Shown here piece by piece: positions 7,992 through 14,928 of a stretch of 46,082 nt of DNA. How positions within the stretch are numbered: position 1 is the stretch's first letter; each line of letters begins with the position of its first letter. The DNA is from an uncultured bacterium (GTDB lineage Bacteria; Cyanobacteriota; Vampirovibrionia; Gastranaerophilales; Gastranaerophilaceae), in the NCBI GenBank assembly GCA_903868125.1, contig CAIPUE010000047.1, forward strand, positions 1 to 46,082, written 5' to 3'. Made by a program: the position numbers and the translations under genes. The notes beneath the pieces were generated by a model. That model saw only the letters and a program-made list of their open reading frames with translations, was not told the DNA's origin and ran no database searches.

Positions 7992-8098
7992 GCGGGATAG
8001 CAATCCCGCCCTACCTTTTACACCGACCTTTGGGTTTTTGGGCGGTGCGGTTAAATCCGCACCCTACGATTGACCGTTTACCGTTTACCGTTCGCCAT
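7992..8098. repeat. Cluster of dispersed repeat modules downstream of obgE
   Basis: Three modules in a row: hairpin GCGGGAT-AGCA-ATCCCGC (7992-8009), hairpin GGTGCGG-TTAAAT-CCGCACC (8044-8063) and the 7-mer array ACCGTTT (8072-8098; GGTAAAC on the other strand). The same order of modules, in the other orientation, is found at 16191-16267 and 25921-26000. Confidence 0.75.
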
Positions 8099-9379
8099 TC
8101 ACTTCCCGTCTTCTTCGTCATAGTGGGTAAACTCCAAATGTTCAACAACCACCGTGTCGCCGGTTTTTATCCCATATTTTTTCAGCGTTTTAAACACGCC
8201 CATATTGGTCAAAATATTCTGTAACCTCAAAACCTGCTCGAGATTTCTTGAATCAGTAACATTCGCCAGTCTTTTGATTTTTCCGCCGAAAACGGCAAAA
8301 GTGTTTTTCTCCGTTTTAACAATTTCAAACTCACTGTCATCATTATTGTAAGCATCCAAATCCTCTTTGATATCAAAATCAAAAGTCGGTTTTGGAATTT
8401 CGTCAACTTTTTGTGCCATAAAATTCTTTAATATTTCGACATTTTCACCCGTTGCCGCAGAAATGACAAAAACATCTTTAGCCACCGCCCTAAACTGCTC
8501 AAAATACTCCTCGATAGTTTCCTTTTCAATCGCGTCAATTTTATTCAGTGCGACAATTTGGTACAAATCAGCCAAACGTTCGGAGTGCTTTTTCAATTCA
8601 TTATTAATTTTATTGTAATTTTCCATAGGATTATCTTGGGTTAAATCCACGATATGCACCAAGAAACGACATCTTTCAACGTGTCTTAAAAATTCATGCC
8701 CCAATCCAACGCCCTCACTTGCACCCTCAATAAGTCCCGGAATATCAGCTACAACAAACCCGTCTCCTGTCGGTTTTGTAACAACCCCAAGGTTAGGGAT
8801 AAGTGTTGTAAAAGGATAATCAGCAATTTTCGGTTTCGCAGAACTTATTACACTTATAAATGTTGATTTTCCTGCGTTCGGCATACCCAAAAGCCCAACA
8901 TCAGCGATTAATTTCAGTTCCAATTCCAAATCTCTTTCAATTGCGGGTTCCCCGGGTTCACAAAATTGCGGCGCACGCTTTTGAGAAGTCGCAAATCTTG
9001 CGTTGCCTCGACCGCCCCTGCCGCCCTTTGCTACAAGTACCGTATCAGCAGTGTTGGCTAAATCGGCGATGAGCTTCCCGGTTTTTAAATCCCTTATCAT
9101 AGTTCCCACAGGAACTTTTACATATAAATCTTTACCGCAACGCCCGTGTTGCCCCTTACTTCTGCCGTTTACCCCAGCCTCTGCCTTAAAAACGGATTTA
9201 TATTTAAAATCCATCAATGTCGACATGTTCTCATCTGCGATAAAATAAACGTCGCCGCCCAATCCGCCGTCGCCACCAGCAGGCCCGCCCTTGTCAACGT
9301 ATTTTTCTCTACGCCAAGCAACCATGCCGTTCCCGCCATGACCTGATACTATTTTAATTTTTGATTTATCTAAAAACAT
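8099..9379 (-). CDS. obgE: GTPase Obg/CgtA
   Basis: 426 residues with all three Obg parts: the glycine-rich Obg fold (1-160, many G-G and P-x-G), a G domain with P-loop G-M-P-N-A-G-K-S-T near 165, D-I-P-G near 212 and N-K-I-D near 283, and a C-terminal OCT domain. Obg binds the 50S subunit, links ribosome maturation to GTP/ppGpp level and is essential. The TGA stop abuts the 7-mer repeat array. Its start codon directly follows a conserved structured leader (9380-9485) also found in front of flgB and flgC, so translational control is likely. AAGG six bases before ATG. Confidence 0.95.
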   Translation of the reverse strand: MFLDKSKIKIVSGHGGNGMVAWRREKYVDKGGPAGGDGGLGGDVYFIADENMSTLMDFKYKSVFKAEAGVNGRSKGQHGRCGKDLYVKVPVGTMIRDLKTGKLIADLANTADTVLVAKGGRGGRGNARFATSQKRAPQFCEPGEPAIERDLELELKLIADVGLLGMPNAGKSTFISVISSAKPKIADYPFTTLIPNLGVVTKPTGDGFVVADIPGLIEGASEGVGLGHEFLRHVERCRFLVHIVDLTQDNPMENYNKINNELKKHSERLADLYQIVALNKIDAIEKETIEEYFEQFRAVAKDVFVISAATGENVEILKNFMAQKVDEIPKPTFDFDIKEDLDAYNNDDSEFEIVKTEKNTFAVFGGKIKRLANVTDSRNLEQVLRLQNILTNMGVFKTLKKYGIKTGDTVVVEHLEFTHYDEEDGK

Positions 9380-9485
9380 ATTGCCTTCTTTCTCCGTTGA
9401 GCCTCTGGCGAAACGTGAGAAATGGCCTCACGGCTTCACTAAGAACTACCTTTTTATTGATTTATTCGTATATAGTGAGAAACCT
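9380..9485 (-). promoter_or_regulatory. Conserved structured leader of obgE (candidate riboregulator, copy A)
   Basis: Read on the minus strand: TCTCACTATA (9480-9471), a variable spacer, TTAGTGAA (about 9442-9435), hairpin CGTGAG-loop-CTCACG (9432-9414), then GGAGAAAGAAGGCAA up to the ATG. TCACTA can pair with TAGTGA. TAGTGAA can instead pair with TTCGC after the hairpin. The hairpin loop and 3' arm (GCC-A-TTTCTC) can pair with GAGAAAGAAGGC, which holds the ribosome-binding site. All these parts recur before flgB and flgC. Confidence 0.7.
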
Positions 9486-9690
9486 CAACACGAAATTGTT
9501 TAAGTTCCGCCTTTATTAACTTTTTCGCTTTACTACTTTATTCTTTCGATTTATCGGCTTACACGCTTTATGCACTCGCTGATTTTTGCTCCGTCCCTCA
9601 TTTTAAGTTAGACTTGCCCGCTCGCATCTCCTTTGCTAGGGAGTTTTTACCTTGTTGACCTTTTGTCGGTAGGTTAGGGAACCCACCCTA
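9486..9690 (-). other. Upstream extension of the obgE leader, shared with the GT6 gene leader
   Basis: No gene in this 317-base gap. The minus strand begins with a GTAGGG hairpin (one mismatch) and then has blocks GAGATGCGA, GCGAGTGCATAAAGCG, GTAAGCCGAT, TCGAAA and TAAAGTAGTAA, in the same order as 26081-26177. This looks like the 5' part of a longer structured RNA or a dispersed element of about 300 bp. Confidence 0.55.
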
Positions 9691-9696
9691 CTTTAG

Positions 9697-10209
9697 CTAT
9701 TTTACATTAAAACCAATTTGTGCCGGTTTTGTTATATTAATTAAATAATCAATTGCTTGATTAATTTTCTCAATTTCTGTATTGTTTTCCCTTGCATATT
9801 GTACAAAATACCTTTCAAGCTCTGAAACTCTTTGCGAAAGTTCTTTATTTGTAAGCGCAAATTTTCGTATTTTAACAAAAGTAATCATAATTTGGATATT
9901 TATTTGAATAGCTTTTTTACTGTTAAGAACACTTGATAGCATAGCTACTCCTTGTTCTGTAAAAACGTACGGTAAATAACGTCTTCCACCTTTACCTTCC
10001 TTTGAGGTTCCAATTTGGAACCTCAAAGTTTCCCATTCCGTTTCTGAAAGTTGAAACATAAAAAATTCAGGAAATCTTTCCATATTTCTTTTAACTGCTT
10101 TATTAAGATTCTTGGTTTCTACTCCGTAAAGTTCTGCTAAATCACTGTCCAGCATAACTTTTTGTTCTCTTATTTCATAAATTATATTTTGTATTAAGTT
10201 ATTCTGCAT
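9697..10209 (-). CDS. ORF6N-domain (KilA-N-like) DNA-binding protein
   Basis: 170 residues from the ATG at 10209, with AAGG eight bases before; an in-frame TTG two codons earlier is less likely. The N-terminal 90 residues match the ORF6N pattern: M-L-D-S-D-L-A-E-L-Y-G-V, then K-A-V-K-R-N, R-F-P-E-F-F-M-F-Q-L and F-T-E-Q-G-V-A-M-L. This domain is common in phage and phage-like islands, and also stands alone in many gut bacteria. A coiled coil follows (about 115-150). Likely DNA-binding; target unknown. Divergent from tsaD with only 38 bases between starts, so it could influence the tsaD promoter. Confidence 0.8.
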   Translation of the reverse strand: MQNNLIQNIIYEIREQKVMLDSDLAELYGVETKNLNKAVKRNMERFPEFFMFQLSETEWETLRFQIGTSKEGKGGRRYLPYVFTEQGVAMLSSVLNSKKAIQINIQIMITFVKIRKFALTNKELSQRVSELERYFVQYARENNTEIEKINQAIDYLINITKPAQIGFNVK

Positions 10210-10235
10210 AAACAAACCTTATTCATACTTTATTG

Positions 10236-10241
10236 TATAAT
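10236..10241 (+). promoter_or_regulatory. -10 box of a predicted leaderless promoter (tsaD)
   Basis: TATAAT with six bases (AATACT) before the ATG at 10248. The same layout as the MNT gene at 3548. Confidence 0.6.
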
Positions 10242-10247
10242 AATACT

Positions 10248-11417
10248 ATGAAAAGAATAAAAAAGACACTATTTAGCGAAAAACCAATCAATATCGGTGA
10301 AAATTCGGGATATGACAACTACATAATGGCGATTGAAAGCAGTTGTGATGAAACAGCTTGTGCTATTGTAAAAAACGGGCGTGAGGTTCTTTCAAACGTG
10401 GTCGCATCCCAAATAAAAACCCACGCAAAATATGGTGGGGTAATCCCTGAAATAGCGGCTCGAGAACATCTTGAAGCCATAAATATTGTCATAAAGGAAG
10501 CTTTTGAACAGGCGAATTTAAAACCTCAAGACGTAACAGCTTTTGCTGCAACGGTTGGCCCCGGACTTGTAGGTTCATTACTTGTCGGACTAAACGCCGC
10601 AAAAACTCTTTCGCTAATTTACGATAAGCCCTTTATCGGAGTTAATCATTTAAACGCCCACGTTTGCGCGAATTATATTGATACAGATTTAAAGCCCCCA
10701 TTTATCGCACTTTTAATAAGTGGTGGGCATACCCAAATTATTGAGGTTAAATCACATTCCGAGCAGTATATTCTTGGCGAAACTATTGACGACGCCGTAG
10801 GCGAAGCTTATGATAAAGTCGCCCGACTTATCGGACTACCTTATCCGGGAGGGCCGCTTTTAGATAAACTTGCAAAAGATGGAAACAGATTTGCATACAA
10901 ATTACCTATCAGTAAAGTCGGTGAATATGATTTCAGCTTTAGCGGATTGAAAACTGCGGTTTTGAGGTTGGTACAAAGCCTTGAGAAGGTAAACGGTAAA
11001 CGGGAAACGGGAAACGGAGAAAAAGCCGACCTTTTAGCCCTCACCCCCAACCCCTCTCCAGCAAGGTCGGAAACCGTTCACCGTTCACCGTTCACCGTTC
11101 ACCAGTCCTCTCACCTCTCACCTTATACGCTTGATGTTTGTGCCTCGTTTCAAGAAACAGTCTCAGAAACCCTTTTGATAAAAGTAAAATCTGCGCTTAA
11201 AGAAAAGGGATATAATCAGATAGTTTTGGCGGGCGGAGTAGCCGCTAACTCAGAAATCAGAAGAAAGTTTTTTGAATTAGAAAATCAGGGGTATAGGGTG
11301 AACGCCCCTGCGATGAAATACTGCACCGACAACGCCGCAATGGTAGCGTCTTGTGCATATTTTTCGACAAACACCTTTGACGATGTCGATGTCGAAGTTT
11401 TTTCAAGGGTTAAATAA
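10248..11417 (+). CDS. tsaD: tRNA N6-adenosine threonylcarbamoyltransferase, with an in-frame repeat insertion
   Basis: TsaD transfers threonylcarbamoyl to A37 of ANN-decoding tRNAs. Key parts are present: E-S-S-C-D-E-T, the metal site H-L-N-A-H, S-G-G-H-T, and A-G-G-V-A-A-N near the C-terminus. At 389 residues it is about 45 longer than usual. Most of the excess is at bases 10988-11124, where 7-mer repeats, a CCGACCTT/AAGGTCGG inverted repeat and a CACCTCTCACC module are read through in frame, in the linker before C-A-S-F-Q-E. An N-terminal extension of 26 residues comes before M-A-I-E-S-S (ATG 10326); I keep the start at 10248 because TATAAT lies six bases before it. Confidence 0.92.
   Translation: MKRIKKTLFSEKPINIGENSGYDNYIMAIESSCDETACAIVKNGREVLSNVVASQIKTHAKYGGVIPEIAAREHLEAINIVIKEAFEQANLKPQDVTAFAATVGPGLVGSLLVGLNAAKTLSLIYDKPFIGVNHLNAHVCANYIDTDLKPPFIALLISGGHTQIIEVKSHSEQYILGETIDDAVGEAYDKVARLIGLPYPGGPLLDKLAKDGNRFAYKLPISKVGEYDFSFSGLKTAVLRLVQSLEKVNGKRETGNGEKADLLALTPNPSPARSETVHRSPFTVHQSSHLSPYTLDVCASFQETVSETLLIKVKSALKEKGYNQIVLAGGVAANSEIRRKFFELENQGYRVNAPAMKYCTDNAAMVASCAYFSTNTFDDVDVEVFSRVK
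10988..11124. repeat. Composite repeat inserted in frame in tsaD
   Basis: GGTAAAC-type 7-mers (10988-11017), CCGACCTT (11026-11033) with its complement AAGGTCGG (11063-11070), CCGTTCA-type 7-mers in opposite orientation (11073-11103) and CTCTCACCTCTCACC (11107-11121). The whole can fold into a long hairpin. Confidence 0.8.
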
Positions 11418-11418
11418 A

Positions 11419-11538
11419 TTATTTTTTGATTTCAGAGGGAAACATAGGTTTTGTAAGTTGGAACAACCCCCATGCGGTAATAGCAAAAGGTGTTAATATA
11501 ATCAGATACACTAATAATGTTAATATATTTTCTCTCAT
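11419..11538 (-). CDS. Tiny single-span membrane protein (39 aa)
   Basis: A short ORF, M-R-E-N-I-L-T-L-L... to ...E-I-K-K, with one hydrophobic helix (about residues 5-27) and a charged tail. The ribosome-binding site GAGG overlaps the TGA of the upstream 80-residue membrane protein, and its ATG follows that stop after seven bases, which strongly supports coupled translation. No family recognised. It ends next to the convergent tsaD stop. Probably a partner of the upstream protein in the same membrane complex. Confidence 0.6.
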   Translation of the reverse strand: MRENILTLLVYLIILTPFAITAWGLFQLTKPMFPSEIKK

Positions 11539-11545
11539 GTTAGCC

Positions 11546-11788
11546 TCATTTCAATTTTTTAATTATTTCATTGTGAACATTAATCAACCCTTTAATTGCC
11601 AGAAGGACAAATGTTATTCCAAGAATAAATAATAAATCTTTTGAAAACATTTCAACTGATAAGACATTTATTGGAAAAGATGTTGTCAAGACAAGACCGG
11701 CAAGCCCACCTATTAAAACAATCAAGCCCATCCACAAATTATTTTTATGAGCAATTAAAAAATCAATAACTTTTTCTTCTTTATTCAT
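11546..11788 (-). CDS. Small two-span membrane protein (80 aa)
   Basis: Hydrophilic N-terminus, membrane helices at about 18-36 and 48-67, and a basic C-terminus ending K-K-L-K. A -10-like TAAAAT (11795-11800) lies exactly six bases before the ATG, so this too may be a leaderless message. It forms an operon with the 39-residue protein downstream. Function unknown. Confidence 0.6.
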   Translation of the reverse strand: MNKEEKVIDFLIAHKNNLWMGLIVLIGGLAGLVLTTSFPINVLSVEMFSKDLLFILGITFVLLAIKGLINVHNEIIKKLK

Positions 11789-11856
11789 AATTGGATTTTA
11801 GCTCAAATTTTAATTTAATCAAATACATCAAGAAATGTAAATTGCAAAAAAGAACG

Positions 11857-13773
11857 TTAAATTTCTCTTTTTTCCAAACTAATTTCCCAACCGTCTTCTT
11901 GTTGGTCGGTTGAGATTATTTCCTGTGTTATAATCGGATGCTCGTAGTCTTCTTCTGCATTTTTCAGTAAATTATTTTGTTCTTCCTGTTCTTCTTTCGA
12001 AAGATAGATGGGTAATCTGAATCCGAAAGTAGAACCTTCATTCAATTTTGAGTGTACAAATACCTGACCGTTATGATGTTTTTCGATTGAAATTTTAACC
12101 AAATGAAGCCCAAGTCCCGTGCCCTTAATTGTGTGGGTATCGTTTTCAACTCTGAAAAATCTGTCAAAAATTCTATTTTGATATTCTTCAGAAATTCCGC
12201 TTCCCTGATCCTCAATACTTATTTCAATATATTCGCCCATTCTTGCTCTTTCGGCTCTTATCTTAATTCTTCCACCGTCCGGAGAATATTTAATCGCGTT
12301 AGATAAAAGGTTTTTAACCGCACGTTCAACGCTTCCCTCGTTAAGCATTATATCAGGCAAATCAGGTTCTTTCATTATTGAAAAAGTTAGATTACGTTCT
12401 TGTCCCAAAACCTGCATAGAATTCACACAGTTTTCAATAAGCACAACAATATTACAGTTTTTCTTTTCAAGTTTTATATTGGTGGATTCTAATCTGGAAA
12501 AGTCTAAAATATCATTAACCATTCGATTAAGACGAATTATTTCTTTGTTCATCACTCCGATAAATTCTTTTTGCGTACTAAAGTCAAATTCATTTCCGAA
12601 ATTAAACAAAGTGTCTATATAGCTTCTTAAAACCGTAACCGGCGTGCGCAGTTCATGCGAAACGTTTGAAATAAAGTGCCCTCGTATTTTGTCCATTTCA
12701 GTTTCTTTTGTTACATCAATTAGGACAATAATATACCCGACGTAATCTTTATTTCTTGAAAACATAGGCGAAATAACCGCCTTGATAACTCTTTTGTCAA
12801 CCTCAATGTTAAAATCAAGCGGCTTTGTTTCCATAATGTCAAGCGGTGTATCTTTAAATTGTTCTATTTTTTCTTTAAAACAAAGTTCTCCGTTTGAATC
12901 GCAATAAAGCTGGATTTTGGTTTTTAAAATTTCATTTTCTTTAACTTCCAAAAGTTTTTGTGCCTGATTATTAATCAAAACAACACTATCAAAGTTGTCG
13001 CAAACAACGACCCCGTTTGCAATACTCATCAAAACGGCTTCCATTTTATTTTTTTCCAAAGTCAACTGCTCAACATTCTGCTCCTCGTATAAATGCAAAC
13101 GGTTGGACATATCGTTGAATGCGTCAAAAAGTTCGCGAACTTCTGTACTCACGCCCCTGCCTTGGATTTTGTAACCAAATTCACCTGTTGAGATTTTTCT
13201 GACCCCATGGTGCAGAATTCGTAATTCTCTTGTGATTAAATAGGTATTTAGAAGAATTACTAACGCAAACACTGCCCATGCAACAACAAAAACGAACAAG
13301 AGAGAAGCTCTTGTAGTTGAAGAAATTTGGTTAATAATATTTCCAGAAAGTCCTACCATAACAGAACCGATTGAGTAAGATTTTCCCTGTTTTCTTACCA
13401 TCATAGGAGAACTTACAGCAATTTTTGAGCTTTGCGCCTGATTTTGATAATCTTCTTTACTTGAATAAATTACATTACCCCTATTATCCGTAAACTCAAT
13501 AAAAGCAATGTCATCATTACTATTTAAAATGGCTTGGGAATGGTATTTTAATTTATCATATTTCTCAAATTCAGGAATATCCTTTATCAGGTCAGTGCTT
13601 TCTACGGCAAGTGTTTTGGATATAATTTTCCCAAAATTCTGATAGCCTTCGTTTAATTTATTCTGAATATTAATACTGGCAAAAATTGCAATCAGAATGA
13701 TAAGAAGGGTACTTAAAACAAGTCCCAATAGTATCAAGCGATTTTGAGTTGTCAAACTGATTTTACTATTCAT
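11857..13773 (-). CDS. Membrane sensor histidine kinase (PhoR/VicK-like)
   Basis: 638 residues. Membrane helices at about 10-35 and 165-190 flank an extracytoplasmic sensor; HAMP, a PAS-like domain (about 250-360) and HisKA with N-V-S-H-E-L-R-T-P follow, then HATPase_c with N-L-L-S-N-A-I-K-Y-S, D-Q-G-S-G-I and G-T-G-L-G-L-H-L-V-K. The frame is open to 13917, but that part is the translation of an A/G-rich repeat; the real start is ATG 13773, six bases after TATAAT (13780-13785). No response regulator is beside it on the same strand, so its partner is unknown. A cell-envelope stress role is inferred only from the domain order. Confidence 0.88.
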   Translation of the reverse strand: MNSKISLTTQNRLILLGLVLSTLLIILIAIFASINIQNKLNEGYQNFGKIISKTLAVESTDLIKDIPEFEKYDKLKYHSQAILNSNDDIAFIEFTDNRGNVIYSSKEDYQNQAQSSKIAVSSPMMVRKQGKSYSIGSVMVGLSGNIINQISSTTRASLLFVFVVAWAVFALVILLNTYLITRELRILHHGVRKISTGEFGYKIQGRGVSTEVRELFDAFNDMSNRLHLYEEQNVEQLTLEKNKMEAVLMSIANGVVVCDNFDSVVLINNQAQKLLEVKENEILKTKIQLYCDSNGELCFKEKIEQFKDTPLDIMETKPLDFNIEVDKRVIKAVISPMFSRNKDYVGYIIVLIDVTKETEMDKIRGHFISNVSHELRTPVTVLRSYIDTLFNFGNEFDFSTQKEFIGVMNKEIIRLNRMVNDILDFSRLESTNIKLEKKNCNIVVLIENCVNSMQVLGQERNLTFSIMKEPDLPDIMLNEGSVERAVKNLLSNAIKYSPDGGRIKIRAERARMGEYIEISIEDQGSGISEEYQNRIFDRFFRVENDTHTIKGTGLGLHLVKISIEKHHNGQVFVHSKLNEGSTFGFRLPIYLSKEEQEEQNNLLKNAEEDYEHPIITQEIISTDQQEDGWEISLEKREI

Positions 13774-13779
13774 AACAAG

Positions 13780-13785
13780 ATTATA
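13780..13785 (-). promoter_or_regulatory. -10 box of a predicted leaderless promoter (histidine kinase)
   Basis: TATAAT on the minus strand, then CTTGTT, then ATG. Directly upstream lies an A/G-rich repeat module (13790-13860). Confidence 0.6.
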
Positions 13786-14010
13786 GCACGAGAAAAGGGA
13801 AAAAGGCAAAAGGTGAAAAGATAAAAAGGTAGGGGAAGAGGCAAGAGGGAAGATAAATGCGAACTTTCGAAAGCCTTTTGATTCAAAAAACATTAAGAAA
13901 TATAAATTTTCACCCATCCAAACTAGTCCGTTTAAATTATTTAAAAATTCGTCAAAATTTTAACAAAAATTTTTAAAAGCCTCAAAAATACATATTCTAA
14001 CTCACTTATT

Positions 14011-14022
14011 AACCATGTGGTT
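14011..14022. promoter_or_regulatory. Perfect 12-bp palindrome, possible operator
   Basis: AACCATGTGGTT, extended imperfectly to TTAACCATGTGGTTTAA, lies in the region between the divergent histidine kinase and NarL-type regulator. The palindrome is seen directly; an operator role is inference. Confidence 0.35.
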
Positions 14023-14146
14023 TAAATCTTTTTATACACCCGAATCTCCTATAAAATCAATCTGTATGTTGATGATAACCTCATCTAAAAGGATGTAATA
14101 TGCATAGAGGATAAGAAAAAATTACTTAATGTATAAGGAGTAGGAG

Positions 14147-14863
14147 ATGAGAAGAGTGGTGGAATTTAAGAAGAAAGCCAGAGTATTATTAATTGATGAT
14201 AATTACGATCATTTGGCGGGGATTAGGGAGATTATCAATTTAGAGGGAAGATTTGATGTGGTAGCGACATCTACAAGTGCAAATATAGGGATTTCACTTG
14301 TAAAAAAACATCATCCGGACATTGTTCTTATGGATATTAACATGCCGGAAAAAGATGGGCTTCAGGCTATACAAGAGATTGAAAAGCTGGATTTAGGGGT
14401 ACGTATTGTTGCTTTAAGCGGGTATGATGATGCCGATTTGATTTTTCGGGCAATGAAATTGGGCGCAAAGGGATATGTGTTAAAAACTATGGCGTCTGCT
14501 CAGTTAATTTACGCGATTGAGGAAGTTGTTGCCGGAAAAATTTATCTTCCATCGGCTCTTTCATCAAGATTTTTCGAACACTTCCAACGCTCTTTCAAGG
14601 AAGAAACAGCGGTTATCTCGGACGAAGAAAATTTGCTTACTTATTTGACTCAAAGAGAAGAAGAAGTTTTAGATTTGTTGACTCAAGGAATAACATACAA
14701 AGGAGTTGCAGGAAAATTATTTATCTCTGAAACAACAGTGAAAACCCACGTAAACAATATTTTTCAAAAACTTCAGGTAAATGACAGAACTCAAGCTGTA
14801 CTTTATGCAATCAACAATGGGTTTACAAATAAAAGAAAAATGCACTTGACAAGCGTGCGGTAG
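14147..14863 (+). CDS. NarL/FixJ-family response regulator
   Basis: 238 residues: a receiver domain (about 10-130) with acidic pair D-D near 18, phospho-acceptor in L-M-D-I-N-M-P (about 64), and switch Lys in V-L-K-T; then a LuxR-type HTH (about 170-230) with T-Q-R-E-E-E-V-L-D-L-L and E-T-T-V-K-T-H-V-N-N-I. Strong AAGGAG precedes the ATG. The leader has a possible uORF (ATG at 14100 in ATGCATAGAGGATAA, preceded by AAAGGA). The next gene is a soluble histidine kinase, and flagellar genes follow, so the pair may control motility; this is inference from position. Confidence 0.88.
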   Translation: MRRVVEFKKKARVLLIDDNYDHLAGIREIINLEGRFDVVATSTSANIGISLVKKHHPDIVLMDINMPEKDGLQAIQEIEKLDLGVRIVALSGYDDADLIFRAMKLGAKGYVLKTMASAQLIYAIEEVVAGKIYLPSALSSRFFEHFQRSFKEETAVISDEENLLTYLTQREEEVLDLLTQGITYKGVAGKLFISETTVKTHVNNIFQKLQVNDRTQAVLYAINNGFTNKRKMHLTSVR

Positions 14864-14928
14864 TTGAAAGGTTGAGCAATTGAACGGTTGTTCTTAAAAT
14901 AAACTTTTCAACCGAAAAGGTATGAAAC

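Noticed and set aside
13774-13917. N-terminal extension of the histidine kinase
   Set aside because: It is the translation of A/G-rich repeat DNA and the -10 box; a good start lies at 13773 right before the first membrane helix.
14100-14114. uORF M-H-R-G before the NarL-type regulator
   Set aside because: An AAAGGA precedes it, but four codons are too little to call a gene; mentioned only under the regulator.
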